From the NCBI RefSeq assembly GCF_945859705.1, contig NC_079134.1, positions 160,615,718 through 160,679,717 on the forward strand: a stretch of 64,000 nt of DNA, written 5' to 3'. The position numbers were made by a program, and so were the translations under genes. Within the stretch, counting starts at the first letter, position 1, and each line of letters begins with the position of its first letter. This DNA comes from Episyrphus balteatus. Lineage: Eukaryota > Arthropoda > Insecta > Diptera > Syrphidae. The notes beneath the pieces are model-generated. The model made no database searches. It worked only from the letters and a program-made list of their open reading frames with translations, and was not told the origin of the DNA. This document shows positions 51,216 to 62,709 of the stretch, in pieces.

Positions 51216-52989
51216 GCTTATGCCGACGACATTATCATCATGGCCTCGGGAAAATTTGTTCCGACCCTGCGAGATCTTCTTCAAACAGCCCTTAACAAGC
51301 TCAACAACTGGGCCACAGGCTGCGGTCTCAATGTAAACCCACTTAAAACAGAACTAGTATTATTTACTAGGAAAAGAAATATCCCAAAAATTAACCCTCC
51401 CACAATAAATGGGACTCCTCTCACCATTACTGGTAAAGCTAAATATCTTGGGTTGATAATCGATAGAAAACTTAATTGGAAAGAAAATATAAAAGAACGT
51501 GAAAAGAAAGCCTCTATTGCCTTTTACACCTGTAGTAGAATTTTTGATAAAAAATGGGGGCCCAATCCCAAAACGATTCATTGGATGTATACAGCCATTA
51601 TAAGGCCAATTCTGACTTATGCATGCCTGGTCTGGTGGCCAGCCCTAGATAAAACAGTCAACCTTAAAACTATGACCAAAATTCAGAGACTCGCGTGTAT
51701 AGGTACCACTAGTGCCATGAGAACTACACCCACATCAGCCCTAGAAACATTCCTTTCACTTGCCCCGATCGACCTTTTTACAAAATAATCGGCACTTATG
51801 CCCTTCGTTTGAAGGAGGGCAAGAACTGGAAAGGGGGCCACTTGGGCCATAAAATAATAATGAACTATGTTGCAAGTAACATTCAAACTGACTATAATCT
51901 TCCATTCAATGATTTCAACCTAGTAGCGCTAACAGACTTCCCTACAAGGGAACTCTGGGAGTCAAACAGGGTCATTATTGCAGATCATGTCTCGGTTTTC
52001 ACTGACGAGTCTAAAACAGACCTAGGCGTAGGGTCAGACATCTTTTCAGATAACCCTCCCATAAACAAATCACTGAAACTCCCTGACTTCTGTAGTTTTT
52101 TTCAAGCGGAAGTTTTTGCAGTTTGCGAAGCAGCTAACATACTCTCCGCACTCAATTTAAAGAACAAAAATATTGATATTTTTATAGACAGCCAGGCAGC
52201 AATCAAAGCCATTTCCTCTATTATCACAAAGTCCAAACTAGTTGACCGGTGTCGTAAGACACTAAGGTCCCTAAACATAACGAACATAGTTACCCTTCGA
52301 TGGGTACCAGGACATCGTGATATACAGGGGAATGAAAGGGCAGATGAATTGGCCAAAACAGGATCAACACTTGATCCGTGCCAAACCGTTTCATGGGCGC
52401 TTATGCCAATGGAACACGAAAAAAGCAGAATAAAGCAAAGCTTCTTGAACTCTGCAAACGATAGATGGTCAGCTCTTGAAATCTGTCGTGTTTCAAGAAA
52501 TCTGTGGCCGACCATTTCTAAGAACAAAACTGAAACCATACTTTAGCTAAGCAGGCCTCAGTTGTCCCTATTGATTGGTATCCTTACAGGTCACAACTCA
52601 ATGGGAACCCACATGTGTAGAATGGGTATTGTCTCATCAGACTTATGTAGAGGGTGTCAAGACAAAGAGGCGGAGGAGGGCTCATACCACTTCCTTTGTG
52701 AATGCCCCAGCTTAGCAAAAAGTAGGAAAACAACTCTCGGAGATTACTTTTTCGATGAGTTAGATGACGTCTCGTCCTTGCCACTGAAAAACATAATGAA
52801 ATTTATCCAAATATCAGGATGTTTCAGGGAGGCCCACAACACTAATTCCAACACCTAATTCCCTAAACCCTTCCCTTACCTATCCTCACTCCTGCCCACC
52901 CTAACACTGGGGATCACAATGGATCCATCGAGATCCGAGTGGGATAACTCGACTTGTCGGATTATCACCCCGTTCAACCTAACCTAACC
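51216..52989 (+). pseudogene. 5'-truncated non-LTR retrotransposon with RT and RNase H (I/R1/LOA group)
   Basis: The insertion begins exactly at the RT active site: the first codons read AYADDIIIMASG. RT thumb sequence follows (GLNVNPLKTELVLF, KYLGLIIDRKLNW, 51240-51788). A frameshift near 51785 comes next, then RNase H (51960-52370) with TDES, FQAEVFAVCEA, IDSQAAIKA and WVPGHRDIQGNERADELAK, so all four acidic/His blocks are present. A premature TAG at 52544-52546 interrupts the C-terminal domain, which resumes in the same frame with LLIGILTGHN and a CRGCQ...HFLCECP zinc motif. The tail is (TAACC)n instead of poly-A. An RNase H domain plus the C-terminal Cys/His finger places it with the I/R1/LOA clades. 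Confidence 0.88.
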
Positions 52990-53000
52990 TAACCCAGAGA
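52990..53000. repeat. Target-site duplication, right (retrotransposon)
   Basis: TAACCCAGAGA, exact copy of 51205-51215. Confidence 0.8.
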
Positions 53001-54487
53001 ACCAAACGAGTCGAGTATTGTTTACGAACATCGAGTACTTACTCGAAAAAAACGATCTCGAACAAACAAAATCAACACAACTCAAATATGTTCGAGCTTT
53101 CCTGTTTACGAGTATGATGACTCGTAAGTAATCCTACAAACGAGCTCAAACGATCATTTTTCTGTTCATGATCAATGTGATCGAATTTACTCGAACTGGA
53201 AAGGAAATGTTCATAGTGTTCGAGGGTGGTTTTTCTTTGAGCATAAATAAAAAGAGAATCAGTTTGGTACACAAAAGCAAGTTACATTTGTTTTATTTAA
53301 ATTAATTAATTTGACAAGAAGAAAAACATATTAGAATAAAATTAAATCACCGAAATACAAAAAAAAGAAAAATTAAATAAAACTTATGCCCGTCGTACAC
53401 CTAGCGCTCAACGCATTCAACGCAAATTTTAAAACTTAAATTCTAATTGATGGTGCTTTCAATTATATTCAAACAACGACGAGTTTTAGACAGTTGGAGA
53501 TCGCTGCTAAACGAAATACGTATAGTGGCGTCGTTTTTTTTATAATTAATATTTTAAATTCGCGTTGAATGCGTTGAACGCTAGGTGTACGACGGGCATT
53601 AATGTTAGATACAAAAAATTGAATAAATTAAATTAAGTTAAAAATTATGACACTTGTATATATTATTATTAAGATTTAACCTTATACTTTGTTCTTCCAT
53701 TGTTTTTTTTTTATAAAATTATTACTTTTTTAAATGAACTCAAAAGATAACTATTTAAATATTATTTTCGCAAGATATGTATCAGCTTTTGAACTAAAAT
53801 ATTTCATTTATAACTTTCCCTTTTACCCTTTTATGCAGATTTGTAATTTCCCCAGTATACCTACACGAAAAAATAGTAATTTGTTTTAAAAACAATCATC
53901 CCAAATCGCATTATTGCATATTTTTTAAGGATATGATTCTATTACGCACCTACCTGCACAAATTAACTGGGCACTCCCCACTAACACATTTGTATTGTTA
54001 CCTAACGACTAATTACTTTTTTATTTACTCAATCAATGATGAACCCTTTCTGAAACCACAATTGTAAAATTAAAATAATCTGCTTTAATTGCAGTTGTAC
54101 CGCAAACAACCAACCATCCAAACCTAAATATAAAAAATAAATATGCAACAGGTACCTATAGGGCGTAGAAATTGGAAGTGGTTGTTTTCATTGTTTAAAC
54201 TGTTCATGATTTTTCGATCACGTTCGAACACTTTCGATCACTTTCGATCATTTCGAGTAAAGCCTAGTGTTTATGAACAGTCAATCTGTTTACGAGTAAT
54301 TTTGTCCGTGGGTATTGAGGATCGAGTAAACTCAAGAGTTCAAACAATTTGTATGGTTTTGTTGGTGAGTATTTTTATTTATGAGTAAGATGATTTACGA
54401 GTATAGAGAGAAAACGATCGAGCACGAATGATCATTTAAAAAATTGAAATTGTTCGAACAGGTTCGAACATACTCATTTGGATCTCT
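52996..54487. mobile_element. Fold-back element rich in CGAGT/TTCGA words
   Basis: It opens agagaaccaaacgagt and closes actcatttggatctct, inverted with three mismatches. For 150-250 bp inside each end, sequence crowded with gttcga, actcg, acgag and gatcg words mirrors loosely (for example gtttacgagtatgatgactc on the left, tgatttacgagtatagagag on the right). The centre is A-rich and holds the MITE at 53397. The retrotransposon inserted at its left edge. Confidence 0.55.
53397..53598. mobile_element. PIF/Harbinger-type MITE with TTA duplication
   Basis: TGCCCGTCGTACACCTAGCG at the left is mirrored by cgctaggtgtacgacgggca at the right. The inverted ends run about 40 bp through caacgcattcaacgc. 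TTA flanks both sides (53394-53396, 53599-53601), the TWA target duplication characteristic of PIF/Harbinger elements. No ORF. Confidence 0.8.
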
Positions 54488-54491
54488 GATA

Positions 54492-55042
54492 TAGAACGAG
54501 AGCCCACAGAAAATTTTGGGAGTGGAGGTATAACCAAAATGTGTGGCAGCTTTCCAATTAATGTGGGCAGGCTAAATTGACACAAAATCACATTCTGAAT
54601 AGGTATAAGGACTGATGCTCTGTCACTTCCCCTTTGCATTAAGACATTGACGATGCGTTGAAAAGAACTCAAGATATAAGCTGTTTAAACAGCTGTTTTT
54701 GAGACTTTTCTTCTTAATTTTTTGTTTGTTTTTTTTTTTTTTTTTAAATTCAGAACTCTCCAAAAATAGTGCACTTATAGTTAGTTTAAAGAGCTTATAT
54801 CTTTAGTTCTATTCATCGTGACAGTGCATCAGTCCTTACAATTAGACGGTGATTTTGTGTTAATTTAGCCTGCTCACATTAATTGGAAAACTCGCGATAT
54901 TTAACCCCTCGGAAACCATATATAAAACCGCGATTGAAAGGTGCCAGACTTTTGAATTCGTTATAAGAACGCAAAGGGCTATAAAACTGCATACTCCCAT
55001 TTTGGTTATACCTCCACTCCTAAAATTTGCTGCGGGCTCTTA
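54492..55042. repeat. Fold-back element inside the Tc1-like element
   Basis: gagagcccacagaaaatttt, then gggagtggaggtataaccaaaa, is mirrored by ttttggttatacctccactc, then aaatttgctgcgggctct. A second mirrored block (gacacaaaatcaca... gactgatgctctgtcac against gtgacagtgcatcagtcctt...gattttgtgt) lies further in. Arms total about 170 bp. It interrupts the transposase remnant on its right. Confidence 0.7.
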
Positions 55043-55049
55043 GACTAAT

Positions 55050-55775
55050 ATTTTTTAATGAGATTTTGCTATATTATGCTGTTCAAATCGTATATTATAA
55101 TTAATTTTGGCTGTATGACAAGACGTATTGTCCTGTTGAAAAATGAATCTGCAAGTATCCCCAAAAAAACTGTAGCATCGTGGGCTCCAATACATTTTCC
55201 AAGACTTGAAGGTAAACTTTTTCACTAACTTTGGATTCTAGAAAGACCATTCCACCTTTTTCATCTCCAAAGAAGCATTTCCACACCATCACACTTTCAG
55301 TTAAAGGGGGCATCCGTAAAATGCAATCAGAGCTTAGTTTTTCTTTTGGTTCTCTTCGCGCAATGATCCTCCCATCTCCAACAAGGGGCTTGAATTTTGA
55401 TTCGTCGAAAAAGATGACCTTGTTCCAAATCATCATGTCATGTTGGAAAATCCAGCTTTAGTATCGGCTTGAGTGCTCTAAGTCCAGCTTGTCTGTAACG
55501 ACACAGATCGTTTTTAAGGTCAACTGAAGTCTTGAATCGATGCCGACGATTGTACAATACCAAAAAACCATCTTCCACTGGGGTCGTCTTTTTTGACCTC
55601 CCTGAGCCTTTTTTCATGCTAGTACTTACGGTCTCACGATATTTTTCCACGCCACGGTTTGTTTAACATTATTCAGTCTTTTATAAATTTCAAGTGTTGT
55701 CAAATTGAGACGTGACAGACGCAAATTATTGGCTCTATGTTCCAAACTGATTTTTAACGAGCAGGTGGCCATGGC
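55050..55775 (-). pseudogene. Tc1-like transposase, N-terminal and central part, degenerate
   Basis: Read on the minus strand from 55772. MATCSLKISLEHRANNLRLS opens a helix-turn-helix region, then (after frame changes) KKGSGRSKKTTPVEDGFLV. The catalytic domain follows with MIWNKVIFFDESKFKPLVGD (first D, SDESKF-type block), SVMVWKCFFGDEKGGMVFLE and, frameshifted near 55135, FQQDNTSCHTAK (second D). The DLNPIEN block with the third acidic residue is absent, replaced by the fold-back at 54492-55042. Several frameshifts and stops make it non-functional. Confidence 0.8.
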
Positions 55776-56253
55776 GGAGAGTAATAGGTAGATGGGCATT
55801 GTGGGTTTGAGCCCAACGGTCGTCTCAGAAGTTTTTTGCGATAATATGAGACAATTTTCAACGATGTCTCCTTCTCTGTGCCATGTAGTTCTATCTTATA
55901 TGTTCTTTCTTTGCTTCTATCTGTCTCTCTTTTGTGTCTTGTGTTGTCTCAGCCAAATGGTCTCAGTCGCCCGTGCTGTTAAATGTCTGTACTTCGTACA
56001 TTTATGTGCGTTGTAATTTGTAAATAGTAATAGTGATTTTTAACATTTTTTTTTCAGTAAATCACTTCGGTTCGTTATGGACTGCTATCACGAGCCAAAT
56101 GCAGTTCATATTGATAATAATATCAACTTTTATACTGTGTTTGAACGATATGTTGCTACCTATTGCTAAAAAACACGTAGCCTTCCTAAACTACTAGACA
56201 TGATCTCGAAAAAGTTAATAAAATGTTTGACCAAAATTTTTCGAACAGCACTG

Positions 56254-57624
56254 TACATTATAGAAAGATAGATAGGTTAACGATGAGAGAGGCATACCTA
56301 GCTAGCTGGCACTCAGTGGTCAGTGCGTGGAGTGTTTATTAAACTTAATTTCATTCCAACTTCCGACTGAGTGCTTAGGCCTATGCTTCTCTATCGCGAT
56401 AAGCTAAATGAGCTCTTCTTGACTATATGAAAATAGATTCGATTCGAGTGTTGTTGAATGAATTTTATTTATTTTATTATTTATTTTTTGTTGTTGTTTA
56501 AGTGTCAGTGGCATTGTGTGACACTGACCTCGAAAGTTTAGTTTGTTGGTTGGATTTGGACGTGCAAGGTTGCTTGATTAATTCATTACTGATACTACAA
56601 AAAATATTGGCTGAATAAAACAAAATACAAAACTGCAACACTGACCACAACATTTATAAATTTTCAAGCTGAATCATCATAATAATCATTGTTTGGAATT
56701 TCCTCGGGGAAACCAAACAATGAAAGAATAATTGAATTTCATTATTTTTATAAAAGATTATGTTAATCAATGATAGACATTACAATTTTTGTTTTGTATA
56801 GTTTCTTGGGTCATCTTTCTTGACATTTCTGTTTTTGTTTCTAAATTTCTTAGTCACTTTGATGTTATATATATCAAGAGCCATGATATGAATAGGTATG
56901 TCATGAGAATCATTATTAAGGTTTACAATGGCACTGGTGGTGTTCGTAATGTCTATCAAAGGCTGAAAAGATCTACACAAGGGTACTTACAACTCCCAAA
57001 CTAACGCCTTATTAGAACGTGAACCTTTTAAAGGAACTTCTATTAATTTAACGAAATGTCCTGCTTTCCTAAATATTAAACGATGCCATTTTCAAAATAC
57101 TTGCTCTATTTAGTTGATTGAAATGTTTCTGAGTTCAAATTTGAGTTCTTTTATGTCCAAAGAAATGAAAAATATGTGAAACTGATTTTTGATAAACTTT
57201 CCTGATCGTGTTACATCGTTGTTGTTGTTGGAGGTAGTAAAAATAACTCTTCAAAAAATAGGAACGAAAGTTTAAATAAAAGTTTGGAATAAGCAATGTT
57301 ATTCTTTTTACTAAATGATATTTAATTAATTGAATAGTCTTTCTCGTCTATTTTCAAAGAAATTGGGCTGTTATGCTCTAACATATTTTCCTCAGGAGTT
57401 GGTTTTTCAGTTTGATGTAGATTTGGTTGGCGTTGCTGAAATTGAGCAAAACGCACTAACAACTTAATTCAAGTTTCTTTGTCCGGTCTTGTTATTTCTC
57501 CTGAATTTTCTCTTGAGTAATCTGAATGCATTTTCAAACACTATCCTTGTAAGTTTTGTTGACCATTTTAACTGACTTCAGTCCTTAAAAGGTATGACGA
57601 TCCAACTCAAAGCCGCATAAGTTT
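56254..57624. other. Non-coding stretch right of the Tc1-like element
   Basis: No gene or known repeat. 56280-56600 is somewhat less AT-rich. If a Sec24 non-coding exon lies nearer its start codon, this block is an alternative to 49900-50520. Confidence 0.3.
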
Positions 57625-57705
57625 AAGTTCTGAATTTTTAGAAGCTCTGATTGGTCAGAAAGAAATGTCACCTGACCAATCAAAGCCTCTAAAAATTCAG
57701 AATTT
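57625..57705. repeat. 81-bp hairpin
   Basis: agttctgaatttttagaagc, then tctgattggtcag, faces ctgaccaatcaaagcctcta, then aaaattcagaattt. Arms of about 34 nt with three or four mismatches and a 13-nt loop. Probably a small MITE. Confidence 0.7.
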
Positions 57706-58775
57706 AATTTCAGGTCTCGGCCAAAGGACATTAGACATATTTTTACCTTATAGTCTAGCATACATTAAATATTCTTAAGTCGTAACGTCTTTTTTGTAAT
57801 GTAATTACTTTACCCACTAACATATTACAAATTCGGAAATTTATTTAAGTATTACCATATTTGTTCCACTAATTTTATTTTGTCTTCTTGTTTTGATAAA
57901 AAAGTAAAAGTTATTAAATAATTATGGCTTGGAAATAAGCATGCAAAATTTGTTTATAACTTGTTTTGTCACTTTCCATTTAGTGTTTTTTTTTCATCCA
58001 CGTTCTCATATCTGTTTAAATCTCATAACCTGCTTATTGTAGGTTAATCAGTTGTCTTTTATTTTGTTAATGTATGTACATAAATGCGGGTTTTGTGTTT
58101 GCGTAGACATTTCTGAATACAGACAAACAGCATTTATAGAACAATAATACCATTGATGAGAACTGATTAATAAAAATTATTTTTATTGTATGATAATTGT
58201 TGTAGTTTTCTGAATGAAAGTGAAAGGGGAATTTCAGTATACCTATTTATGATTAATCATAACTGATCGACTTCACATAGTTAAGTGACATATCTTTTAT
58301 TATACGCAATCACACTTGGAATGTTGCCTATGTTCTTTTTCTTTTAATGTTGTCTCGTGTCATCATGACTTTGAAAATTTTTTATAAATAAAACGAATCA
58401 GGACAGAATTTATAAAGATACAAATGAACATACTGATAAAAATGTATTTCTATACTTTGTAAGAATGCGGAACAGCTTATTCAATAGATGACAAACAAAC
58501 GTTATCTCACTAACAAAACTTTGATAAAATGTTTTTTTTTTTAACTTACTTAATTCTTAATCTGCATAATTTCTTTACATTATTTTAAAAAATAAAAAAA
58601 AAAAAAAACATCACTTAATGTAGGTACTCTTTACCTTGAATTCAAATTTTATATTTGATGAACGAACTTTCAAATTCAACTTTTGAAGGCTAAGTATAAA
58701 TAAAATAAGTGATTAACCTTTCTGCATTTCTACCTATTTGCTTACATATACGAAAGTTGTGTTGAACTTAAATAC
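57706..58775. other. Non-coding AT-rich stretch
   Basis: No gene, repeat or RNA gene seen. Confidence 0.35.
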
Positions 58776-58919
58776 TTAAGGGCTTATTTCACAATATCTG
58801 ATTTTCTTTCAATTAACCTACTTGGAACTTGTTGTTTTTTTCTGATGTATTTTATTGAGAATAAAATATGAAGTGACGTACTTGAAAGAAATTCATTATA
58901 TTGTGAAACAAGCTCTTAA
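58776..58919. repeat. MITE-like fold-back element
   Basis: ttaagggcttatttcacaat, then gattttctttcaa, is mirrored by ttgaaagaaattcattatat, then tgtgaaacaagctcttaa. Inverted ends of about 40 bp. Confidence 0.7.
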
Positions 58920-61900
58920 TTTTTTATCAGCAAACTGATGTTAAAGCATGTTGGGTTTTTGTCTTTAAAGGTCTCTAGTGCAGCTGGATGATTCAAATTT
59001 GCAAATCTAAGACAATAGCTGTGTTTTTTTTTTGCCATTGCTATCCGTATCCGCAGTTGGCGTTTACATGCATTACAAAATAAAGACGCAACTGCCGATA
59101 AGAATAGAAACTAAACCAAGCTGCGGACAGAATTATGACGAATTGTATAAGTTTACGTTTTCCTCTCAATGGTGCCTACATACAAATTTTTGTTCAATGT
59201 TAGTATTTGGGAAATCCTACTGCGGATAGCTTTGCCAAGAAAACAAAGTCTTAGATTTTAATGCACTCAGCATCAGTCCTATTAACAAAAAGAAATAAAT
59301 CGTACCGGCATTTGCGAACTTCTCTGGATTTATTTATATTTTGGGTTTAACGACACATCCATTTACCACAGCCACAACGCAATTTACTTTATCTTGAATT
59401 AATTGTGTCATTGTCAAAGTTGAAAAATTTCAAAATAGTATACAGCGCTCTAAGATGGGTACTTTATTAATTCCTACCTTTGCATGCGCTGCTGCATTGT
59501 GGCAGTAATTATCGATTTAAAATCATTATGTTTGTTAAATTATTAAAAATTAAATTAAATGCTGTTTCCACAAATGTTGAACAATAAATCGAATCTAAGC
59601 TTGGTGTTAGTCTGCTCCAGATGTTTTTTTTTTAATTAAAATTTTCAATGCATGTATTATCATTATACAAAAGAAGAAAAAGTCAGTGTTCGGAGTCGAA
59701 ACAAAAGATTTGAAATTAAGTTTATAATTTGTGTCATTGAACCTAAAACAAATTTTAAATATCGATTTTTTAAATTTATATTAAGAAGACAATGAAACAA
59801 TATTTTATAAGAAAATTGAGAAAAGATCATTTCTCGATTTTATTCGAAAAATAAAAACAAAACAAAACAAAACAAATACTTACTTGTGTGATTTTATTTT
59901 GTTTTGCGAATAAAATAAAAAGTGAGTAACTACAGAGTGTTAGAAAAAACACGAGTAAAAGCACCTACACGCTCAGTCGCTTGACTTTAATCACAATTAT
60001 TTGCTTTTTGATAGACAAACATAAAAAATGATTGCTGATCTGTATCTTAGTCATATTGTAGTTAACATCTCTTTCATTCAAAAATCCATGTTAACTGTTT
60101 TTGCATGTCTATTTACTGTTTACCCTTCACTAGTTGTCTAATTGCTAACTGCATTTAATTGTCAATTGAAAATCATTAATTTGGAAAACTATTCGGATTT
60201 GTGTATCGATGTTCGAACTTTTCGAGCGAGCGATTATTAGTTGAATAATCTTCCTTTCAAGCAACCCATCAGGTTTTGAAGCGATTTTGACTATTTTTAT
60301 GTGAATATCGTGACGATTTGTCTAAGTTAATAAAATAGAATTCTTTGTCTCATTAACAGCTTGTTGCATTTTCTCCCCATATCAATATCATCACATAAAC
60401 TTGACAATGTCAGTGAGATAAACAGACTTTTTATAATGTCTCTACACAATGAAAAGTGCACAGGAGGATGGGATATGAACCCAGACCTCTGGCGACACTA
60501 ACTCTATCTAAAACGGGATCAAAGAATTTACTTAAAAAACAGGTTTCTGCTGCGGTTTAAAAACATACATTCGAAAGAAATGACATGGGCTGAGTTGATA
60601 TTCACTCCATATGTCCGCACGCAAGGTACTTACTAGTAAACCACATTTTTTAATTTCACGAAAAATTAGTGACATTGTTTTATTATCAAATTAAATCTAA
60701 AATCAGAAATGGTATATACGTCATTAAATTATGGCTAGCCGTGTATAATAAATACATACAAGTGGTTTGAAAGATAACATTAAAAGATCAAATCTGTTTG
60801 GATAAATACATAATTCCTAAACACCATTTTCTAACAATTGTTTTTTTTTTGCAACACGTGCGGAATCAAACCGCATGGTGTTATTGAAATAAAACACAAA
60901 AAACAGATATTACTCAACGTACACATATGTTTGCTTGTTTACTATTTCATATTTGCCTCGATATTTTTGTCATTGTGTTTATCCAATTAATATTTTCCAT
61001 ATCGTAAAATAGTAGCAAAACGTAGTTCATGATTAAGGTTGTCGGTTATCGTTGTCTAGGTTTTTTTTTTTTAGAAAACTTCCGTGTTTACCCCTTTTTG
61101 TAAATAGTACTTGCTTACAAACTTTAACATAGCAATTATAATTTTATAATATATAATTACTTACTATAACGATCTATGACGTAAGATATCAAAGTTTAAT
61201 TTTAGTTATCAAAACAACTTCATTGCAATATAAGTTTGTATTTGTGAGTGCATTTAACAAACGTTACTAACTAATAGATTGTTTATTTTTGCAAGGTTCT
61301 CTTTCTACAATTTTATTTAGTAAATACGCTATCCTGGCTCTTATTAAAGATTAAAGTTTAAATAATCTAATGACTGATAATATTGATGATTCAAGAATAA
61401 GAAAATATCTGCTAATTTTTTATTAATTCAAATTCATTAAGGTTTATGATTTTTTTTTCTCACTTTAAAAACTCTAGCATTAATTTTTCTCAAATAATTT
61501 AAACCTATTTTCAGTGCTGCTTCTCTGAAATAAAATAAAGGTACCTGTCATATACAAATTTCGTAAAATTTGAGTTTTCTAGGAAACACCCTTTCAGAAC
61601 CTTTCAGAATACAAAAACTAAAATAATATGGAAAAATTACCTAGTAAAAAAGTCGGATTTCTTAAGAAAAAAATTTTATCTCGGTTATTTATGGAATATT
61701 CTCAACAATGTTATATCATTTTGAAAAGAGAATTGAACACACCAAAAATTTTAAAACCCGTTTTTCTCGAAACTGTGTTTTCAAAGTCAGTGAGCAAAAT
61801 TTATCCTAAAGTCCCGATCGGCTTGAAATTTTTACACGATCTTCTTAGATACTTTTGTCAGGTAATGAACGAAGGAATTAGGTTTTTGACAATAATTCGA

Positions 61901-62655
61901 TTTTTTAAGCCACTTTAAAGTGAAAATTTTCGTGAAAAAATATTCCTTCTTTCATTAGGTACCTGCATTCGTCTATCCTGGAAATGATTTTTTTTGGTTT
62001 TTATAATTTTAGGTGATTTGGATCAGAGATATCTTGCTCACCGCCAGACACAATTTTTTTGAAGGTCTTTCAAGAGATCTACTACAAAAATAACGGAACC
62101 CAATATTTTTTTTAAATACACAGCGAATTCTTTTAATACATTAAATTTGCTATACCGCATAATTTAAACAATTTAAAAAAATAAATTTATTAAAAGTACA
62201 AAATAAACATAATGGTTCTTGTAATAAAGCTTTGACATTATGGAAATTGCTGTCCCATGGAAGTAGGGGAAAGTTTAGAGTCAGTATGTATTTTGCAGAA
62301 GCGTTTTCTCGAAATGAACTTTTTTGAGTTCTCGCTCTTTTGCACTGAGGGTGCGATATGTACATGTATTCTTTAAGTTTATATAATTAAATGCCTCTGC
62401 ACAAAAAATCCACAAAAAAGAACGTTTTTTCGCACTTACAACTAGATATAACCCCTTAAAAACTACTAATTGATTCTGCAAAACACTCTATCATAATCTA
62501 TACTTACGAAAAAATTCTTATCTCTACGCGACTCCAATCAGGCAACCAAAAACTAAAAAAATTCACACGCTTTACTTTTATCAATAGCGAGTGTACTAAA
62601 CCTTGTTTCATTGCGATATTCAATGTCACTTATCATATCGTTTATCTCTTTCAGG
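58920..62655. other. Non-coding stretch, probably Sec24 5' intron
   Basis: No exon supported. Contains the SINE-like fragment at 60462 and another B-box-like ggtttgattccgc (minus strand, about 60853-60867). It ends in a pyrimidine tract and AG at about 62654-62655. Confidence 0.4.
60462..60502 (-). repeat. tRNA-related (SINE-like) fragment
   Basis: The minus strand gtcgccagaggtctgggttc, then atatcccatcctcc, matches the B-box part of the SINE at 43785-44022. Confidence 0.55.
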
Positions 62656-62709
62656 TCTATAACTGTACGCATGCTACAAATTAATTGGATTAATTAGAAA
62701 AACAATAAA
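62656..62709 (+). promoter_or_regulatory. Sec24 5' UTR exon start
   Basis: tttatctctttcag before 62656 is a strong acceptor, and the 54 nt to the ATG contain no in-frame ATG. The leader is therefore spliced, with a non-coding exon upstream. Confidence 0.6.

Larger units (their letters stand above)
51134..56253 (-). mobile_element. Tc1-like DNA transposon carrying nested insertions
   Basis: The left end CAGTGCCGTTCGAAAAATTT is mirrored at the right by aaatttttcgaacagcactg. The match extends through TTGGTCAAAC with one mismatch in 29. TA flanks both ends (51132-51133, 56254-56255). A minus-strand transposase remnant lies near the right end. After removing the insertions (retrotransposon 51216-52989, fold-back to 54487, second fold-back to about 55042) only about 1.3 kb remains, the size of a Tc1 element. 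The third catalytic block is missing, so the element cannot be autonomous. Confidence 0.85.
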
